Positions 1-11,475 of a stretch of 64,000 nt of DNA are shown piece after piece. A program made the position numbers and the translations under genes. Numbering within the stretch: the stretch's first letter is position 1; each line of letters begins with the position of its first letter. Origin of the DNA: Zygnema cylindricum (lineage: Eukaryota > Streptophyta > Zygnematophyceae > Zygnematales > Zygnemataceae); the NCBI GenBank assembly GCA_037447655.1, contig JBBHKE010000303.1, positions 391,465 through 455,464 on the forward strand, given 5' to 3'. The notes under the pieces are model-generated. The model was not told the origin of the DNA, searched no databases, and saw only the letters and a program-made list of their open reading frames with translations.

Positions 1-245
1 ATATTAGTTGAGACTTCGTGGTAGAATTATCTTTTTGGAGGCGTAGCTTGTTAAGGAGGCGTAGAAAGATCAGAAGTAAAAGGAAGGAAGAAAAAAAGTT
101 GTATTTGCATTGTGCTTAATATATTGAATGTGTTTTTGGAGGAACACCATTGTTGTGTGTGTAATTTATTAGGTTTGTAATCTTTCACTTGGTTGTCACA
201 CCAGATAGCCTGAGGACCTGCTTGCATATACCCAAGTTTTTATAA

Positions 246-503
246 AATTGACTTGACCCATAGAACCTCCTTGAGGGCAGAAGTTTTTGCCATTTATTCT
301 GACTCTATTGTGGATTGAGCTGTAACCTTTTGTAATTTGTTGCTCCAATAACAAATTCCATCTCCAATCTTAAGAACAAAACCGGTTGTAGATTTCTGGC
401 TTGGCATGTCCCCATAACTAGTGTCGCTCCACGTCTGTATTTTCACTTCTCCTCCTCCAAGCATAAGCTTAAAATTTCGAGTACCTAAAAGATATCTCAA
501 CAC
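246..503 (-). pseudogene. copia RNase H fragment (remnant A)
   Basis: The minus strand from 503 reads a copia RNase H core: RYLLGTRNFKLML, the TWSDTSYGDMPSQKSTTGFV strand and CYWSNKLQKVTAQSTIESE. A stop stands where the family has Tyr, and the same frame continues with MAKTSALKEVLWVKSIL. This is the standard C-terminal domain of a copia polyprotein, here inactive. Confidence 0.8.
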
Positions 504-1082
504 TCTTTTTGCTGCTTCCCAGTCTGCTTTTTGTTACATCCCAGTTTGCCTTTTTAGGGTTCGACTCATACTCAAAACTCCCACAAGTACTGCATTATTA
601 GATCTCGTACAGTTGATAGAATATATAAAAATTCTAACTACATGTCTTTATGGTTTTGAGGCCATAAACTCTATGGTTTTGAAGCCATAAACTCTATGGT
701 TTTGAGGCCATAAAATCTTCCTCCCTGTCTTTAGACTCTCACTAACCATTATCCCCGAATTTGAATCACTTCCTTCCTATTTCTGCTTGATTTCTATGGG
801 AGTTACACATCTTTTTACATCTTTCATTTCAATTTTTTCTAGCATATTACCTATTGCTTCTTTCTGAGTCACCATAATCAGCCTTTTTTTTCTATCTCTT
901 TCTACCTGTATGCCTAAGATATACTTGGCCTCACCAAGGTCCTTCATCTCAAACCTAGACCTTCAAGTTGTTTTAATGCGGTTTATCTTATCCATTGATT
1001 TACTTATTAGTAATAAGTCCTTCACATACACAGCAATGTACAATACCCCATCCTCCCCTTGTAAAACATATACAAAATTATC

Positions 1083-1620
1083 TCAGCTAATTCTCTTAAA
1101 ACCTAGCCCAATCAAAAACTCATCTAACTTCAAATTCCATTGCCTTAGGGTTGATTTAAGACCATACAAAGGTTTCATCAACTTACACACTAATTCTTCC
1201 TTTCCCTTTTCTACATACATTTCAGGTTGCTTCATATAAATGGTATCTTCTAATTTTCGAGGGAACATCCATTTGATATATTTCCATATTCTTTATAGCC
1301 GCTAGACTTTGCAGAATTCTGATAGTAGGAAATCTAACAACTGAAGAGTAGATTTCTTCAAAGTTAATACCTTCTTTTTGATTGTACCCTTTGGCCACTA
1401 GTCAAGCCTTATAACTCTCAATGGTGTTGTCCGGGTTCAACTTCACCTTAAATACCCATTTGCCGCCGATGTCTTTTCTTCCCGGAATAAGAACTACGAG
1501 CTCCCATGTCTGTTCGTCCATTATAGACTCCATGTCATCGTTTACTGCCTTGATCCAGTGATTTCTCTTAGGTGATGGAAAGGCCTCCTGAATTGTTAGA
1601 GGCTCCCTTGTAGCTACAAA
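1083..1620 (-). pseudogene. copia reverse transcriptase fragment (remnant A)
   Basis: From 1620 to about 1420 the minus strand encodes the N-terminal reverse transcriptase landmark: AVNDDMESIMDEQTWELV, then GGKWVFKVKLNPDNTIE. From 1268 to 1083 a second piece reads IYMKQPEMYVEKGKEELV followed by LMKPLYGLKSTLRQW, the region just before the polymerase active site. The two pieces lie in different frames with stops between them. The downstream polymerase motifs toward 504 are too degraded to call. Confidence 0.8.
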
Positions 1621-2007
1621 AAAAACAAAGTGAGAAATTGTTTGCAGACGGCTCGTAGATCTTCTTCCCCCCGGAAATTTTGAGGCTAAAATTGTTGGCA
1701 GTCTACGATTTGACTACCTGGTCTGTTCCGTCACCTGTGGTGGTTGTGACTATGTAACAGTTTGTTCCGCGTGAGTTTGAACTTGCGGTAAAGCATCCTA
1801 AGAAGGCACCAAGGGAACTGAAGGAAGAGATGTCCCCCTTGTTGGTAAAAAGTAAACTCATTGTGTTTGGTGAAATTTAAGATATTATTGTTTGTCTTTT
1901 GCCGATTAGTCTGCCACTTTAAATAAGTCAACCGACTCCTACTCATCTTGAATCACTATATTTCTAAAGATGATTACTTTCTGCTTTTCAAATATATATA
2001 TTCTATA

Positions 2008-2700
2008 TCATTTTGCATGATCATCATACCCCATAAAAATCCTCAGTAAACCCTTAGCATCCACTTTCCATCTATCTTGTGAAATATCTAGAATTAAACA
2101 CTTGCTACCAAAGATCTTAAAGTGACTAACATCAGGTTTTTCTATTGTATAAAACTCATAAGGTGTAGTGATAATAGATCTGGATGCAGTTTTGTTCTTA
2201 ATATAAGCAACACAGTTGAGTGTTTCAACCCAAAATTTCAAATCAAGCCCTTTATCTGCTAGCATGGACCGAGCACTTTCTGTCACTGTCCTATTTAATC
2301 TCCCAGAATCACCAATCTCTCAAGATCACCATTTTGTTCCACTGTATATAGAACACTAAGATTGTGATTGATACCTTCCTAAAGGAGGAAGTGTTCGAAT
2401 TCTCTTGATGTATACTCTCCTCCGTTGTTTGATCTCAGTGTCTGGATTGGAACTCCATGAAGCTTTTATGCCCACGCTTTGTAGTGTTTGAAGTGAGTAA
2501 ACACTTCTATTTAGTGATGCATGAAGTAAACTTTGGTGTACCTCGAGGCAACAATATAGTAGACGCCTCCAGCCGAGGCCACTTATGAAGGATCGAAAAC
2601 ATCACAATGTATTACCTGCAAAACTCTTTACGATCTGTGGCTTGTTTCTTGTGGAAATTGTAATTTGTGGATCTTACCAAGTGAACAACAATCACATGAT
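2008..2700 (-). pseudogene. copia integrase fragment (remnant A)
   Basis: The minus strand near 2400-2460 encodes LRSNNGGEYTSREFEHF, the second catalytic Asp block of a copia integrase. After a frameshift, 2286-2008 reads 92 residues that start TESARSMLADKGLDLKFW and include HFKIFGSKCL and a GYDDHAK end, the usual integrase C-terminal landmarks. A frameshift near 2330 separates the two parts. The domain would catalyse strand transfer of the element's DNA, but this copy cannot be expressed as one protein. Confidence 0.8.
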
Positions 2701-2779
2701 TTGATAGGATGAGATGTGGGAGAAACTCCATCAACTTTTCCTGAAAGAACTATTTTTTTTAGACTATCATAATTCATAT

Positions 2780-3655
2780 TGTTGAAATTATGTATTTTCT
2801 AGGTTTGGAATAGGAAAATAAACGAAAAGAAAACAACAAAGGCAGCCTGCTTCTCACTCTACTCTCCAAGTCCCCACACTTGTTGCTGTCACTAAAGACT
2901 GGAGAGGGATTCAGAGCCATGGCTGCCTATGTTGTCTTAGAAGATAGAGTAGGCTTAACTAAGTTTGTACCAAAAGAGGCTACAAGAACCAGGACTTGAT
3001 CCTGGTACCTATCGTCCGGAATAGCCGGATAGCCGATGTCTCTATCCTATAACCTGAAACCACTGCTAGATTATATAGGGTACGATATTTATTTGAATGT
3101 GAAAGTTGCGTTACTTTTTATTCAACATTTCACGGGACGGAACGTACATAGAAATGAATTAGTACGCACAAATTCCGGACCGCACGGAATTAACGAAACA
3201 ACATTAATTTCGACAGCTAAGATTACATGCCGGCATTCATCGAACGGCCGTGGTAGGAGCCGAGATTGTGGATAGGGCGTTTTGGCGTTTTCCGGACACC
3301 GCCACTCTGGATGACACGTGGCGACATTGTACGGTTTTGCAGAATCGTCGGAGTGCAAGACAACAAATCCGGATATGACAAATTTCACTATTATAGCGAT
3401 GTCGTACCATGTATGTACAGAAAGTACTCCGGAACCTCTACTTTATTGTACGGTACAGTCCTTTGATTGGTCCGTACCTCAGTACTAGGGGGTTTAGAGA
3501 GGGGTTTAGAACTTCGAATATTTTGGGTAGGTAGCCGCCTCTCCCAAAGAGCATCTTGTATAAAAGGAAAACTTTGGCCAGCCATAATTATCAACTCATT
3601 GTACCATTTCAGTGATTCTTTTTGCTCCGGAATCAAGGGAGTCTAGGCTACACAA
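2780..3655 (+). repeat. LTR-like repeat, copy 1
   Basis: This block starts TGTTGAAATTATG and shares long stretches in the same order with 57335-58225. Examples are the segment around TCCCCACACTTGTTGC, the AATCCGGATATG block and the TTGATTGGTCCGTAC-like block near the end. In both places a plus-strand copia element follows, so the pair are best read as LTRs of one copia lineage. The LTR at 7081 is clearly different, so this block need not be the 5' LTR of the element right after it and could be a solo LTR. The exact 3' edge is uncertain by tens of bases. Confidence 0.6.
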
Positions 3656-3743
3656 AGGTGTAGTTGGTCAGAGTTATATGATGATAAATAGATGGAAATG
3701 TTGTTGTCAATTCTGCAAATTCCGCATGTGGAACTTAAAGTTT

Positions 3744-4044
3744 TAAAGATTGGATAGTTGATTCTAGAGCAACTCATCATATTTGTATTGATCTTAGTTT
3801 GTTTACAAAATTGAGAAAGCTTACAGTTCTTAAGACTATTACGATTGCTAGTGGACATATTGTCCCGATAGATACAATGGGAACTGCCAAATTATATTTA
3901 CGTGTTAAAAATGTGAATGGTCAAGTTGTTTTAAGGAAAGTGAATTTAAACAATACTTTGTATTTTCTTGATGGAGTTGTAAACCTTTTTAGCGTTCCTC
4001 AGATACAAAGAAATGGTGGTACAGTAACCTCGTTTGAAAATTGA
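3744..4044 (+). pseudogene. copia aspartic protease fragment (remnant B)
   Basis: Reads WIVDSRATHHI, then a protease-like domain ending TLYFLDGVVNLFSVPQIQR. This matches the copia protease, where the active-site triad is normally D-S/T-G within WxxDSGAxxHM. Here the Gly is Arg, which would abolish folding of the active-site loop. A stop at 4042-4044 separates it from the pre-integrase part at about 4190-4330. Confidence 0.75.
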
Positions 4045-4389
4045 AGGGTAATTTTCCAATTTAGAGAAAGAAATCAATTTGGAAAATGTTATCTAAGTAA
4101 CTGTTTGCAAAGTAAGTTAAAATAGATTAGACCACACAAAGATCAGAGTTCAGTAATTTCGGCCAATGTTGTAAGTTGTGAAAGAGGAGATTTAAGTTTA
4201 TGGCATCAAAGACTGTCATACTTCAGAGTCTAATATAAAGAATATGATGAAAAGTGCAGCAGTGAGATGATTAGAGTGTGTATAAAAAGAGAAAGTTCAA
4301 GGTCGTAATCGTGTAGCAAAGAGAAACAAATTAGGAAATCTCATCCTGTAAAAGATGTCAAATATAGAGCTAGTGCTCCACTTGAGCTA

Positions 4390-5179
4390 GCAATGTAGAA
4401 TTGTGTGGAGATGTCAAACTTCTAACTCTAGGGGAACACAAGTATATATCTTTGTTATTGTGGATGATAAGAGTCGAAAAAGTTGGTTATATTTGTTGAA
4501 ACATAAGTCAAAAGCGTTATATAATTTTTGAGAATTTGTTGTAATGGCTGAGAGAGAAACGGATATAAAGTTAAAAGCGGTGAATTTAGATAATGGAGGA
4601 GAATTTGTTGTTTTGAAAAGCATTTGTCTTAAAAAAGAGATTAAGCAACAATTTAGGGTTGCATACTCACTTGAGTCTAATAGAGTTGGTGAGAGAAAGA
4701 ATACGACACTTGAAGAGATGGTTAGAACTATGTTACATAGCACTAAACATTGTGTAGGGTTTTGGGGAGAATTTATTCTTACAGCAAATGACATTTGTAA
4801 CAAAAGACTAACTTCGGTTTCTGGAAATAAGACGCCTGAAGAACTATGGAGTGGCACCATTCTATCTGTTCGACATTTGAGGATTTGGGGATGCGGAGCC
4901 ACTGTCTACATTGACAAAAGATATCGAACAGTCCCAAATCTTAGACGGGTATTTTTTGTTGGATATAGTCCAAATTCAAGTCAATACAAGATTTTCAATC
5001 TTGTTGCTCGAACAATATTCGAATCGAGGAATGTGGAATTTCATGAAGATTTGGTGAAAGCAATGAAGTTCACAAAGGATAAGGAAGAAAGTTTGGATTT
5101 TGAGGAAGAGAGCAATTTGCAGGATCTCAAAATTAATGAAGAGAGTGACAAAAAAGAGGAAGAAGAAATTCCATTGTAA
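4390..5179 (+). pseudogene. copia integrase (remnant B)
   Basis: From about 4450 the frame gives VDDKSRKSWLYLLKHKSKAL, the first catalytic Asp region. It then runs from 4544 with KAVNLDNGGEF (second Asp), VGERKNTTLEEMVRTML (the usual E..N motif, partly altered) and the C-terminal HLRIWGCGATVYI and RVFFVGYSPNSSQYKIFN. The reading frame from 4544 is open for 211 residues and ends in an acidic tail. A stop lies upstream near 4530. Confidence 0.8.
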
Positions 5180-5508
5180 AAAAAGAAATCTATTAGGTTT
5201 GGTAAGAGATCCGAATCCTCCAAATAAAATTTTGAAACATTGAAAAGTGAGAATGGAAGTCAAAGTTCTAAGTCTAACAAAAGATCTTTTAACAAACAAA
5301 TGAGAGAATGTAGTTTGCCATCTGTAAGTGAGAAGGGTGAGAAAGATGATGTTGTTGAAAAAAAAGTTGTTCTTAGCAGAAGTAGTCGAACGAATAAAGG
5401 AAAGTATTTTGAGTAACTCTTCATATGAATGCTAAGGATAATTCGGTTAATTGAATTTCATATGCTAGGTTAAATGAGTTTTTTTTATATCAAATACTGG
5501 GTGAGCCT

Positions 5509-6237
5509 TTGAATGGGGATCATAAGTCTTATTCAGAAGCTGCAACATCAAGTGATTGGAATGAAAAATGGAAACCAACTTTTGAGAAAGAACTTAAGTT
5601 TATTATTGATAATGGGACATTTCAAGAAGTGGTTTTACCAATGGAAAAGAAAGCTAATGATTATATATGGGTATTCAAAACTAAGATGGGTGCATCAGGT
5701 GAAATTATCAAATATAAAGCAAGATTAGTTGGTATAGGTTTTCAGCAAAAGAAAGGTATAAATTATACATCGACATATGGACCTGTATCTAAGTTTTATA
5801 GTGTAAAGATGATTATTGCGATTGCTATTGCTAAGAGAAATCATATTCACCAAATAGATGTGGAAACTATTTTTCTAAATGGAGAATTGGAAAAAGAAGT
5901 TTATATGAAGATTTTAGAAGGAGTTTTTGGAAAACCTGGACATGTGTGGAAGTTGAAGAAGTCCCTTTATGGACTAAAGCAAGCACCAATGACTTGGTAT
6001 ACTCGTCTTCATAAAGTACTTTTGGATTTCGGCTTTGTTTGTATATTTTCAAATTTAGGTGTTTATGTGAAAGGAGTTGATCAAATTATTTTTATTGTGT
6101 ATTTTGGTGATTTTATTATGATTGCAAATAGTCTTGAAATGATTCAAGAAATGAAATGCATTTTTAGTAAATTCTTCAAAGTTAAAAACTTAGGAAAAGC
6201 TAGGTACATTCTTAGTATTGAGGTGAAAAGAAATTAG
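5509..6237 (+). pseudogene. copia reverse transcriptase (remnant B)
   Basis: An open stretch of 242 residues with the reverse transcriptase landmarks in order: WNEKWKPTFEKELKFI, YIWVFKTKMGASGEIIKYKA, the IHQIDVETIFLNGELEKEVY block, and KKSLYGLKQAPMTWYTRL. The polymerase active site, usually YVDD, reads YFGDF, so one of the two metal-binding aspartates is Gly. The frame ends just after the expected LGIEV-like motif (ILSIEVKRN). Confidence 0.85.
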
Positions 6238-6524
6238 TTTGGTTCCTTGAAACATAGTCAGAATCAATGTTGTATGGAAGTCTTAGCTAGGTTCTCTATG
6301 CTCAATGCTAAGCCTTTGAGTATACCTTTGGATCCTAGAGTTTAGTCGAGTAAAGAAAAAAGTGAGCCAACAAATGATATACCTTATAGAGAAGTTGTTC
6401 CTTGTTTGATGTAACTTAGTGTTAGAACTAGATCTGATATTTCGGCACCTGTTAGCGTTGTGAGTAAATATTGTCAAGCACCTAAAAAGTGTCATTGGGA
6501 GAGTGCTAAAGGATTTTTAGATAT

Positions 6525-7028
6525 TTGGTTGGAGCCTTATATTATGGTTTAGTTTATAAGGCGGATTCAAAGCTAGATTGTTTTGGATATTGCGATTTCG
6601 ATTGGGGTGGAGACTGCGACAAAGGAAAGTCAACCTTTGGTTACGCTTTCATCTTATGTGGAGGTGCAATTTTATGGAGCTTGATAATTCAACCTACGGT
6701 GGCCTTGAATTTGAGAGAGACCAAATATATGGCGACTAGCCATGATGCCAAAGCTTCAATTCGGTTAAAAGAAATGTTGAGTGAGTTCGAAAATATTATT
6801 ATGTGTATGAAGTTGTTTTCAAATAGTATGTCAAGCATTGCATCGGCTAAGAATCTAGTGTTTCATAACTGGACTAAGCATATTAGGATTCCGTGGCATT
6901 TTGTATGGGACTTAGTAAATGCTGGTGAGGTAGTGTTCATTTTTGTGCCAACGGGTGAAGAAGCATCTGACATGTTAACAAAATCTGCTATGCATGATGT
7001 CTTTCTGAGAGGAAGGCGTGAGTTATGA
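6525..7028 (+). pseudogene. copia RNase H (remnant B)
   Basis: Reads GYCDFDWGGDCDKGKSTFGY, then LCGGAILWSLI and NLRETKYMATSHDAKASIRL, the copia RNase H signature, and ends with the FVPTGEEASDMLTKSAMHD tail typical of the polyprotein C-terminus. The domain degrades RNA in RNA-DNA hybrids during reverse transcription. It is open for 167 residues but detached from the upstream frame by stops between 6237 and 6525. Confidence 0.85.
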
Positions 7029-7080
7029 TTATTTTGAGTTTCATTAAGAGTTGGTATCGATTCAACATTGAGCGAGGGAC

Positions 7081-7665
7081 TGTTAGGATTTACAATATTT
7101 CAATCTATGTTTGCGTAATGTTGGTTCGTAGTTAGTGTGGTTTAGATTTGGTCGTGCGTCACTTCACGGATTTGGTTTTGTTTTGTTTAGTTTTGATTTT
7201 GTATTTTTTACGTGTACAGTTACGAATACGTGATTTGATTTGTATAGTTTTGTTTGAGTTCTAGATAAGTACTTCGGAAAGTTTCCTTTCGTGCGACGTA
7301 CGTCTAGTAGTTTCATTTTGTGTAAGTTAAGTTTGTTGTACAGGACTTTGTCTGTTTCGTTTCTAATAGTTTCATTCTGCGTTGTACCATATTTGTGTCT
7401 ACGTACATTGTGACGCTTCTAGAAATAGTGTTCTAGATTTTTTCAGTGGCTAAGTTAAAAGCCATCGTGTGAGTGTGGTGGAATCAATTAAGAGAAAATC
7501 AGGAAGAAAATCAAGAGTCAATTAAAGAAGAATGTTAGTATAATGTTTGAGTAAAGGATTGAGAAAATATAAGTTTATTTTATTATGTATTTAATTTACA
7601 TCTGTTTTGGATTATGAGCTTCTAATGTGATTGTAATGTTTGATTTGATTTTAATTTTGCTTCCA
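7081..7665 (+). repeat. 3' LTR of copia remnant B
   Basis: Begins TGTTAGGATTTACAATATTT directly after the RNase H end and a purine-rich GAGCGAGGGAC tract, which is where a copia 3' LTR is expected. It is AT-rich with CGT-containing words. The end is placed near GCTTCCACA by the usual CA ending, but no second copy exists in the window, so the right edge is a guess. Confidence 0.5.
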
Positions 7666-8097
7666 CATTGAGACATTAAGTATTTGTGAGAGCATTCCGA
7701 TTGAATTTTCGGCTGACGCCCCCCCCATACGGGCGCCGACTTTTTGTACGTAGGTGTGACGGGCGAAAGAATACCGGAGGAGTGCGATAAATTGCACGTC
7801 AATCCAAAGGCTTCGCACCTAAGCTTTGATACAAGCAAAAGCCCGAGGCTGTAAGTCGGTGCACTTCTTGCACTCTTTTAGGGCCGACGTAGCACCCCGG
7901 CTAGGGCCGATGCTACGTCGTCCAAAAAGAAGGTGATAAGCAGCAAGCTCCCCCTCCCCCTCAACCTCAAACCCCCATTGCCCGTGCTTCAGCTGGAGTG
8001 CTATGCACCTATGTACCTCTGACGAATCGAAAAATAATGAGTGCCAGAAGTTGTGACGTAGGGGGGGCTTTGCCGGGCTTTACAAAAAGGGAAACAT
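7666..8097. other. no gene seen; perfect 10-bp inverted repeat
   Basis: No coding signal was found here. CGACGTAGCA at 7885-7894 is the exact inverted repeat of 7911-7920, with a GC-rich 16-base loop. It could form a hairpin. A C-rich run precedes it at about 7720. Confidence 0.5.
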
Positions 8098-8398
8098 TCA
8101 ACACCAATATAGGCAGGGGTAGAATTTAATTCACACACCGAGAGTATCAAATAAATCCTCACAGACAAATGCGCAACCACTTACCAATCCATTTAGGTCA
8201 AAGTTCGTGGAAATACTGATGTAGTCGTGATGCTACAATGACCGGTCACACACATACACTCAAAAATTGCATTGACCAAGGTAGACGCGTTAATATTCTT
8301 AATGGAAGCCGACAATGAGGATAGAGACAGAAGCCAGCCAAGAGGGGAACTCATGGGCTTCTGAATGTGTTGCAAGTAACCCTACACCTTAATAAGTT
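8098..8398. repeat. dispersed repeat R1, copy 1
   Basis: Shares most of its sequence in the same orientation with 28140-28430, for example the stretches around AGGCAG, CACACACATACACTCAA and TTGCATTGACCAAGG. On the minus strand both copies encode similar peptides (SASI, LVNAI, ECMCVT, then SIT, TSV), so it may derive from a coding sequence. I do not recognise the family. Confidence 0.6.
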
Positions 8399-9534
8399 AG
8401 GGGACAAAATAAAGAATTAAAACAAATGAATAGGAAAGGACATGAAATACATAAAAGGGGCAAATAAAGAGGAAAGACAGCAATGACAAAAGAGGATGTC
8501 GAGAACTTCAATTCAATATCTTGATTGAATAAAAAAGACAATAAGACGTTTGAGTTGTATAGTTGAACTCAAACGTGTAAGCCGCACTATACAAAGTGGA
8601 GGTACGAATAATCTAGGTACATCTGATAAGTGGAGATGTTAGGATTTAGTACTGAGAACTCTTTTAGCGACGAGTCATTCTTGTAGCTAAAGTAGCGACG
8701 ACCAGCGACGAAGTAGTTTTGTCGCTGGATATTTGAAGTGACGTAGCAATTAAATGTTCATTTCGTTTCACGTATGTTTGAATAATACTATAGAAGTGAC
8801 GTGGAAATTGCTTGGTAGTTTTGGTTCACGTAAGTTCAAGTCGTACCGTGTGATTCAAGTTGGTTCGCGGTTGACTTTCTTAGCCGTACCGTGTAGTTCA
8901 AGTCGGTTCGCACTTGTCGGTTGTTTGTTTCACCATGTTGACTCTTACGCGTTGGTATTGTTACGTGACGTTTGAAGGAGTATATTGATGCGTAGTGAGA
9001 GAGAGGTTTTTATCAATTTGGCGAGAGTTGATCCTCCTTGTAGATTATGAAGGCGTTCAAGGAGTTAAGGGAGTTTGATAGCTTTGTGGTGTTTCTTGAG
9101 GAGTTAGAGGAGGTTAGTGAAGATTATCTTTTACATGATTAAGAGGAGTTAGAAGTGAGAGTGTTTTGAGGGTGTGATGAAATTATGTAAGAAAAGTTCT
9201 CTGTGGAATATATTGGCTTCCGTGGGGTTATCTTTCTCTAGGGTGTGCTTTATCTTTTATGCTTCCGCTTGCATTTGCACTCAGTGTTTTATTATTCGAT
9301 CCTTTCACGAGATAGAACTATTCTTGGTACATTAGAACTACTTAGATAAATTCCAAAAGGTAGTGGGAATCTTTCTACGCTAAAACTATATGTTCAAGGA
9401 AGGAACAACAAGTACATGAACACTAGTTAAAGTAGTATATTTAAGACTTAGTGTTCTAAGACTTAATCATCATGAAAGTGAAAACTAATTAAACATAGTG
9501 GTTCAATAGTAGAGTGGAATGTCGAATTCCAATA
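8383..9534 (-). repeat. LTR of copia remnant C, split by a solo LTR
   Basis: On the minus strand this LTR starts TATTGGAATTCGACATTCC at 9534, right after a GAGAGGGGGG polypurine tract. Its other copy is at 22590-23080. Excluding the nested 671-bp insertion, it is close to 480 bp, like the other copy. The distal end near 8383-8402 is uncertain because the two copies drift apart gradually. Confidence 0.75.
8637..9307 (+). mobile_element. solo LTR (TG...CA, 671 bp) nested in an older LTR
   Basis: The block starts TGTTAGGATTTAG and ends TTTCA. Flanks are GGAGA on the left and CGAGA on the right, a 5-bp target-site duplication with one mismatch. The undisrupted copy of the host LTR near 22840 reads GTGGAGATAGAAC across this point, which shows the empty site. 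No internal element sequence is present, so it is a solo LTR, presumably left by recombination between two LTRs. Its first 11 bases match the start of the LTR at 7081, but the rest differs. Confidence 0.85.
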
Positions 9535-10481
9535 CCCCCCTCTCGATTGAAGCACGGAGCTAGCCACATAAACTAGAAAAAAAATAGGTTTGTCGAAGGA
9601 CGGGCAAAAGAGAGGTTTGGGAAGAAATTCGGCAAGTTGGTCAGAGGTAGAGCAATGGGAAAAAGAGATCGTGCCATCCACAATAGTTTCACAAGTAAAA
9701 TTGAATTATATATCGATATTCTTTGTTCGAGTATGGTGAATGGAATTTTCCATGAGGGCGAGAGCCTCTTGAGAATCAAAAAACATAGGAGTGGGAGTAT
9801 TATGATAAAATAAAAGGTTTGTTAGAAGGCGACAAAGCCAAATGGCGGTTTTGGTGGTAGAAGTACCAAGCTCTGTATTCAGCTTGAGTGGATGAGAGAG
9901 CAACGGTTGATTGTTTCGGGAAAACTATGAGAAAAGACCACCACCAAGGGAGAAAAAAACCCTAAAAATAGAACAGCGTTCATCAGTTTCATTCACCCGG
10001 TCCGCATCACAGAAACCAACAAGAGAGGAATCAAAAAGAGAGAGAGAAGAAGAGGAAGAAGAAGGTAGAGAAAAAGAAGGAGGGAGAGAGAAGGTGAGGC
10101 GAAGATGTTTGATGTCTTAGAGGTATCTAAGGACACGTTTTGCCACATTTAGATGAGTGGGAGTCTCATAATGAGAGAATTGTGACAAGATGCACACAGC
10201 AATGCAAATGTCCAGACGTGACCCCAACATGGCATAAATCAACTTTCCTACAATAGACCGATAGAGGGACCCAACGTCTCCTTGAACATCCCCATCGGAG
10301 ATTTCTTTTCTAAATGTGGTATTTCGATCAAGGGGTGTATAGACAGATTAGAATCGGACATGCCACAAGAATCTAAAAGGTCGACAATATAATGTTCTTG
10401 GCTTATCTGTAATAAACCTTTAGAAGTTTTTCTTGTAATACTTTTATTTAAATGGAAATCAAGGTCACACAAATCAGTCAT
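9463..10481 (-). pseudogene. copia remnant C: reverse transcriptase end and RNase H
   Basis: Minus-strand reading gives the end of a copia reverse transcriptase (LDFHLNKSITRKTSKGLLQI, then VDLLDSCGMSDSN), then a LIYAMLGSRLDICIAV block. RNase H pieces follow: AIWLCRLLTNLLFYHNTPTP, FDSQEALALMENSIHHTRTK and STSDQLAEFLPKPL. The end RGGYWNS runs into the polypurine tract at 9535-9548 and the LTR. Frames shift several times, and a purine-rich stretch at about 10020-10100 on the plus strand interrupts the coding. Confidence 0.8.
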
Positions 10482-11475
10482 TGGTTCAAAGTGGGTTCAC
10501 TTTTGTAAAAGAAAAATACCTGTCGCTTTGTCTCGACTTCGTACGAATTGTTACAACCGCTAACAACACTAGGCTACTTTTATGCACCGCATACGAAACC
10601 GATACAAGCCCGCATCGCTTAGCTTTGCGAGGAGTATTTATCCTTTTTGAAAAAGATAAGTTTGAGTATATGTTTTCCTTTATCCAAAAAGTACATTCAT
10701 ATGTTGGTTACTTAAAATGCATTGATTACCTGGTCACACACGAAGATTTGATTAGCGTGATTTTGGCGAGATTGTCGCCCAGCTTTGAGTCATTTGGTTG
10801 TATAGTGTCCTTACCTCATTTAACCAATCAGCTTGTTTACGAGGAGAGTAGACAGAAACTAAAAAAACAGGTGACATCATCTGTCGCCACAACGCTAACT
10901 ACCTTTGTTGCAAAAATATATTTTACAGGTGTTGTAGGATCTTCCAATTTTTGCAAATATTGCAAAGAGAAATATCACCTCATTGCCGCGTGTTCAGTCC
11001 TCGCTGTCCGTACAGTCCTCCTCCTCTTTGGTACAACATGATGTCACCCCAATTCCAATTTGTGCCACCTGTACCTCCAGCGCATCTTCAATCAAATGCA
11101 ACAAATCAAGATGCGTTACCTATAAACCACACCAATTCCGTACCTATTCCCATCCCTCCAATGGATTATAGGTATGCTTTTAATATATCAAGTAATAATT
11201 ATGAATGGTTGATAGATTTTGGTGCTTTGCATCATATGTCATGTACAAAATCTATCATGGAAAATCTTGTGATGTTTTTTGTCCTTTTGCCCATTTTACT
11301 TGGAAATGATTATGTCCAGACATCAAATATGGTTGGAGAGGTGGCCATAAATCTGAATAGCTCCAAACCTCTCATCTCGGAGAACGTTTATTACATTCCT
11401 CAACTCAAAGAAAATCTCTTCTCAGTGGGAACGGCTCTACGAAATGGCAATTTCGGAGTCATTTTGGAAAACTGT
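10482..11475 (+). pseudogene. copia remnant D, first half: gag and protease
   Basis: The plus strand encodes a degraded copia gag (CIDYLVTHEDLISVILARLS, then a KKQ region and a CKYCKEKYHLIAAC zinc-knuckle remnant). After a frame change it encodes a Pro-rich linker and the protease NYEWLIDFGALHHMSCTKS with the end YIPQLKENLFSVGTALRNGN. The protease active site reads DFGA where DSGA is normal. Coding stops abruptly at the left edge of the gypsy-like insertion near 11475; the same polyprotein resumes at 22221. Confidence 0.8.

Larger units (their letters stand above)
210..2760 (-). mobile_element. Ty1/copia remnant A, minus strand
   Basis: Reading the minus strand from about 2750 down to 210 gives the pol order of a Ty1/copia retrotransposon: integrase core, integrase C-terminus, reverse transcriptase, RNase H. 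Every domain is broken by stops or frameshifts, and no gag, protease or paired LTR was recognised, so this is a truncated dead copy. The first 200 bases may be its 3' LTR or flank, but no second copy is available to prove it. A 23-bp unit is repeated about three times at 649-713 within the former reverse transcriptase region. Confidence 0.85.
3656..7080 (+). mobile_element. Ty1/copia remnant B, internal region
   Basis: A plus-strand copia internal region with protease, GAG-pre-integrase, integrase, reverse transcriptase and RNase H in canonical order. Most of gag is missing: only a degraded stretch sits between 3656 and 3740. Frames change between domains, and key residues are altered (protease DSR for DSG, polymerase FGD for VDD). 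The 3' end meets a purine-rich GAGCGAGGGAC tract and an LTR start at 7081. Confidence 0.85.

Noticed and set aside
2780-7665. A complete copia element with matching 5' and 3' LTRs
   Set aside because: The block at 2780-3655 and the LTR at 7081 do not match each other, so they are not a pair.
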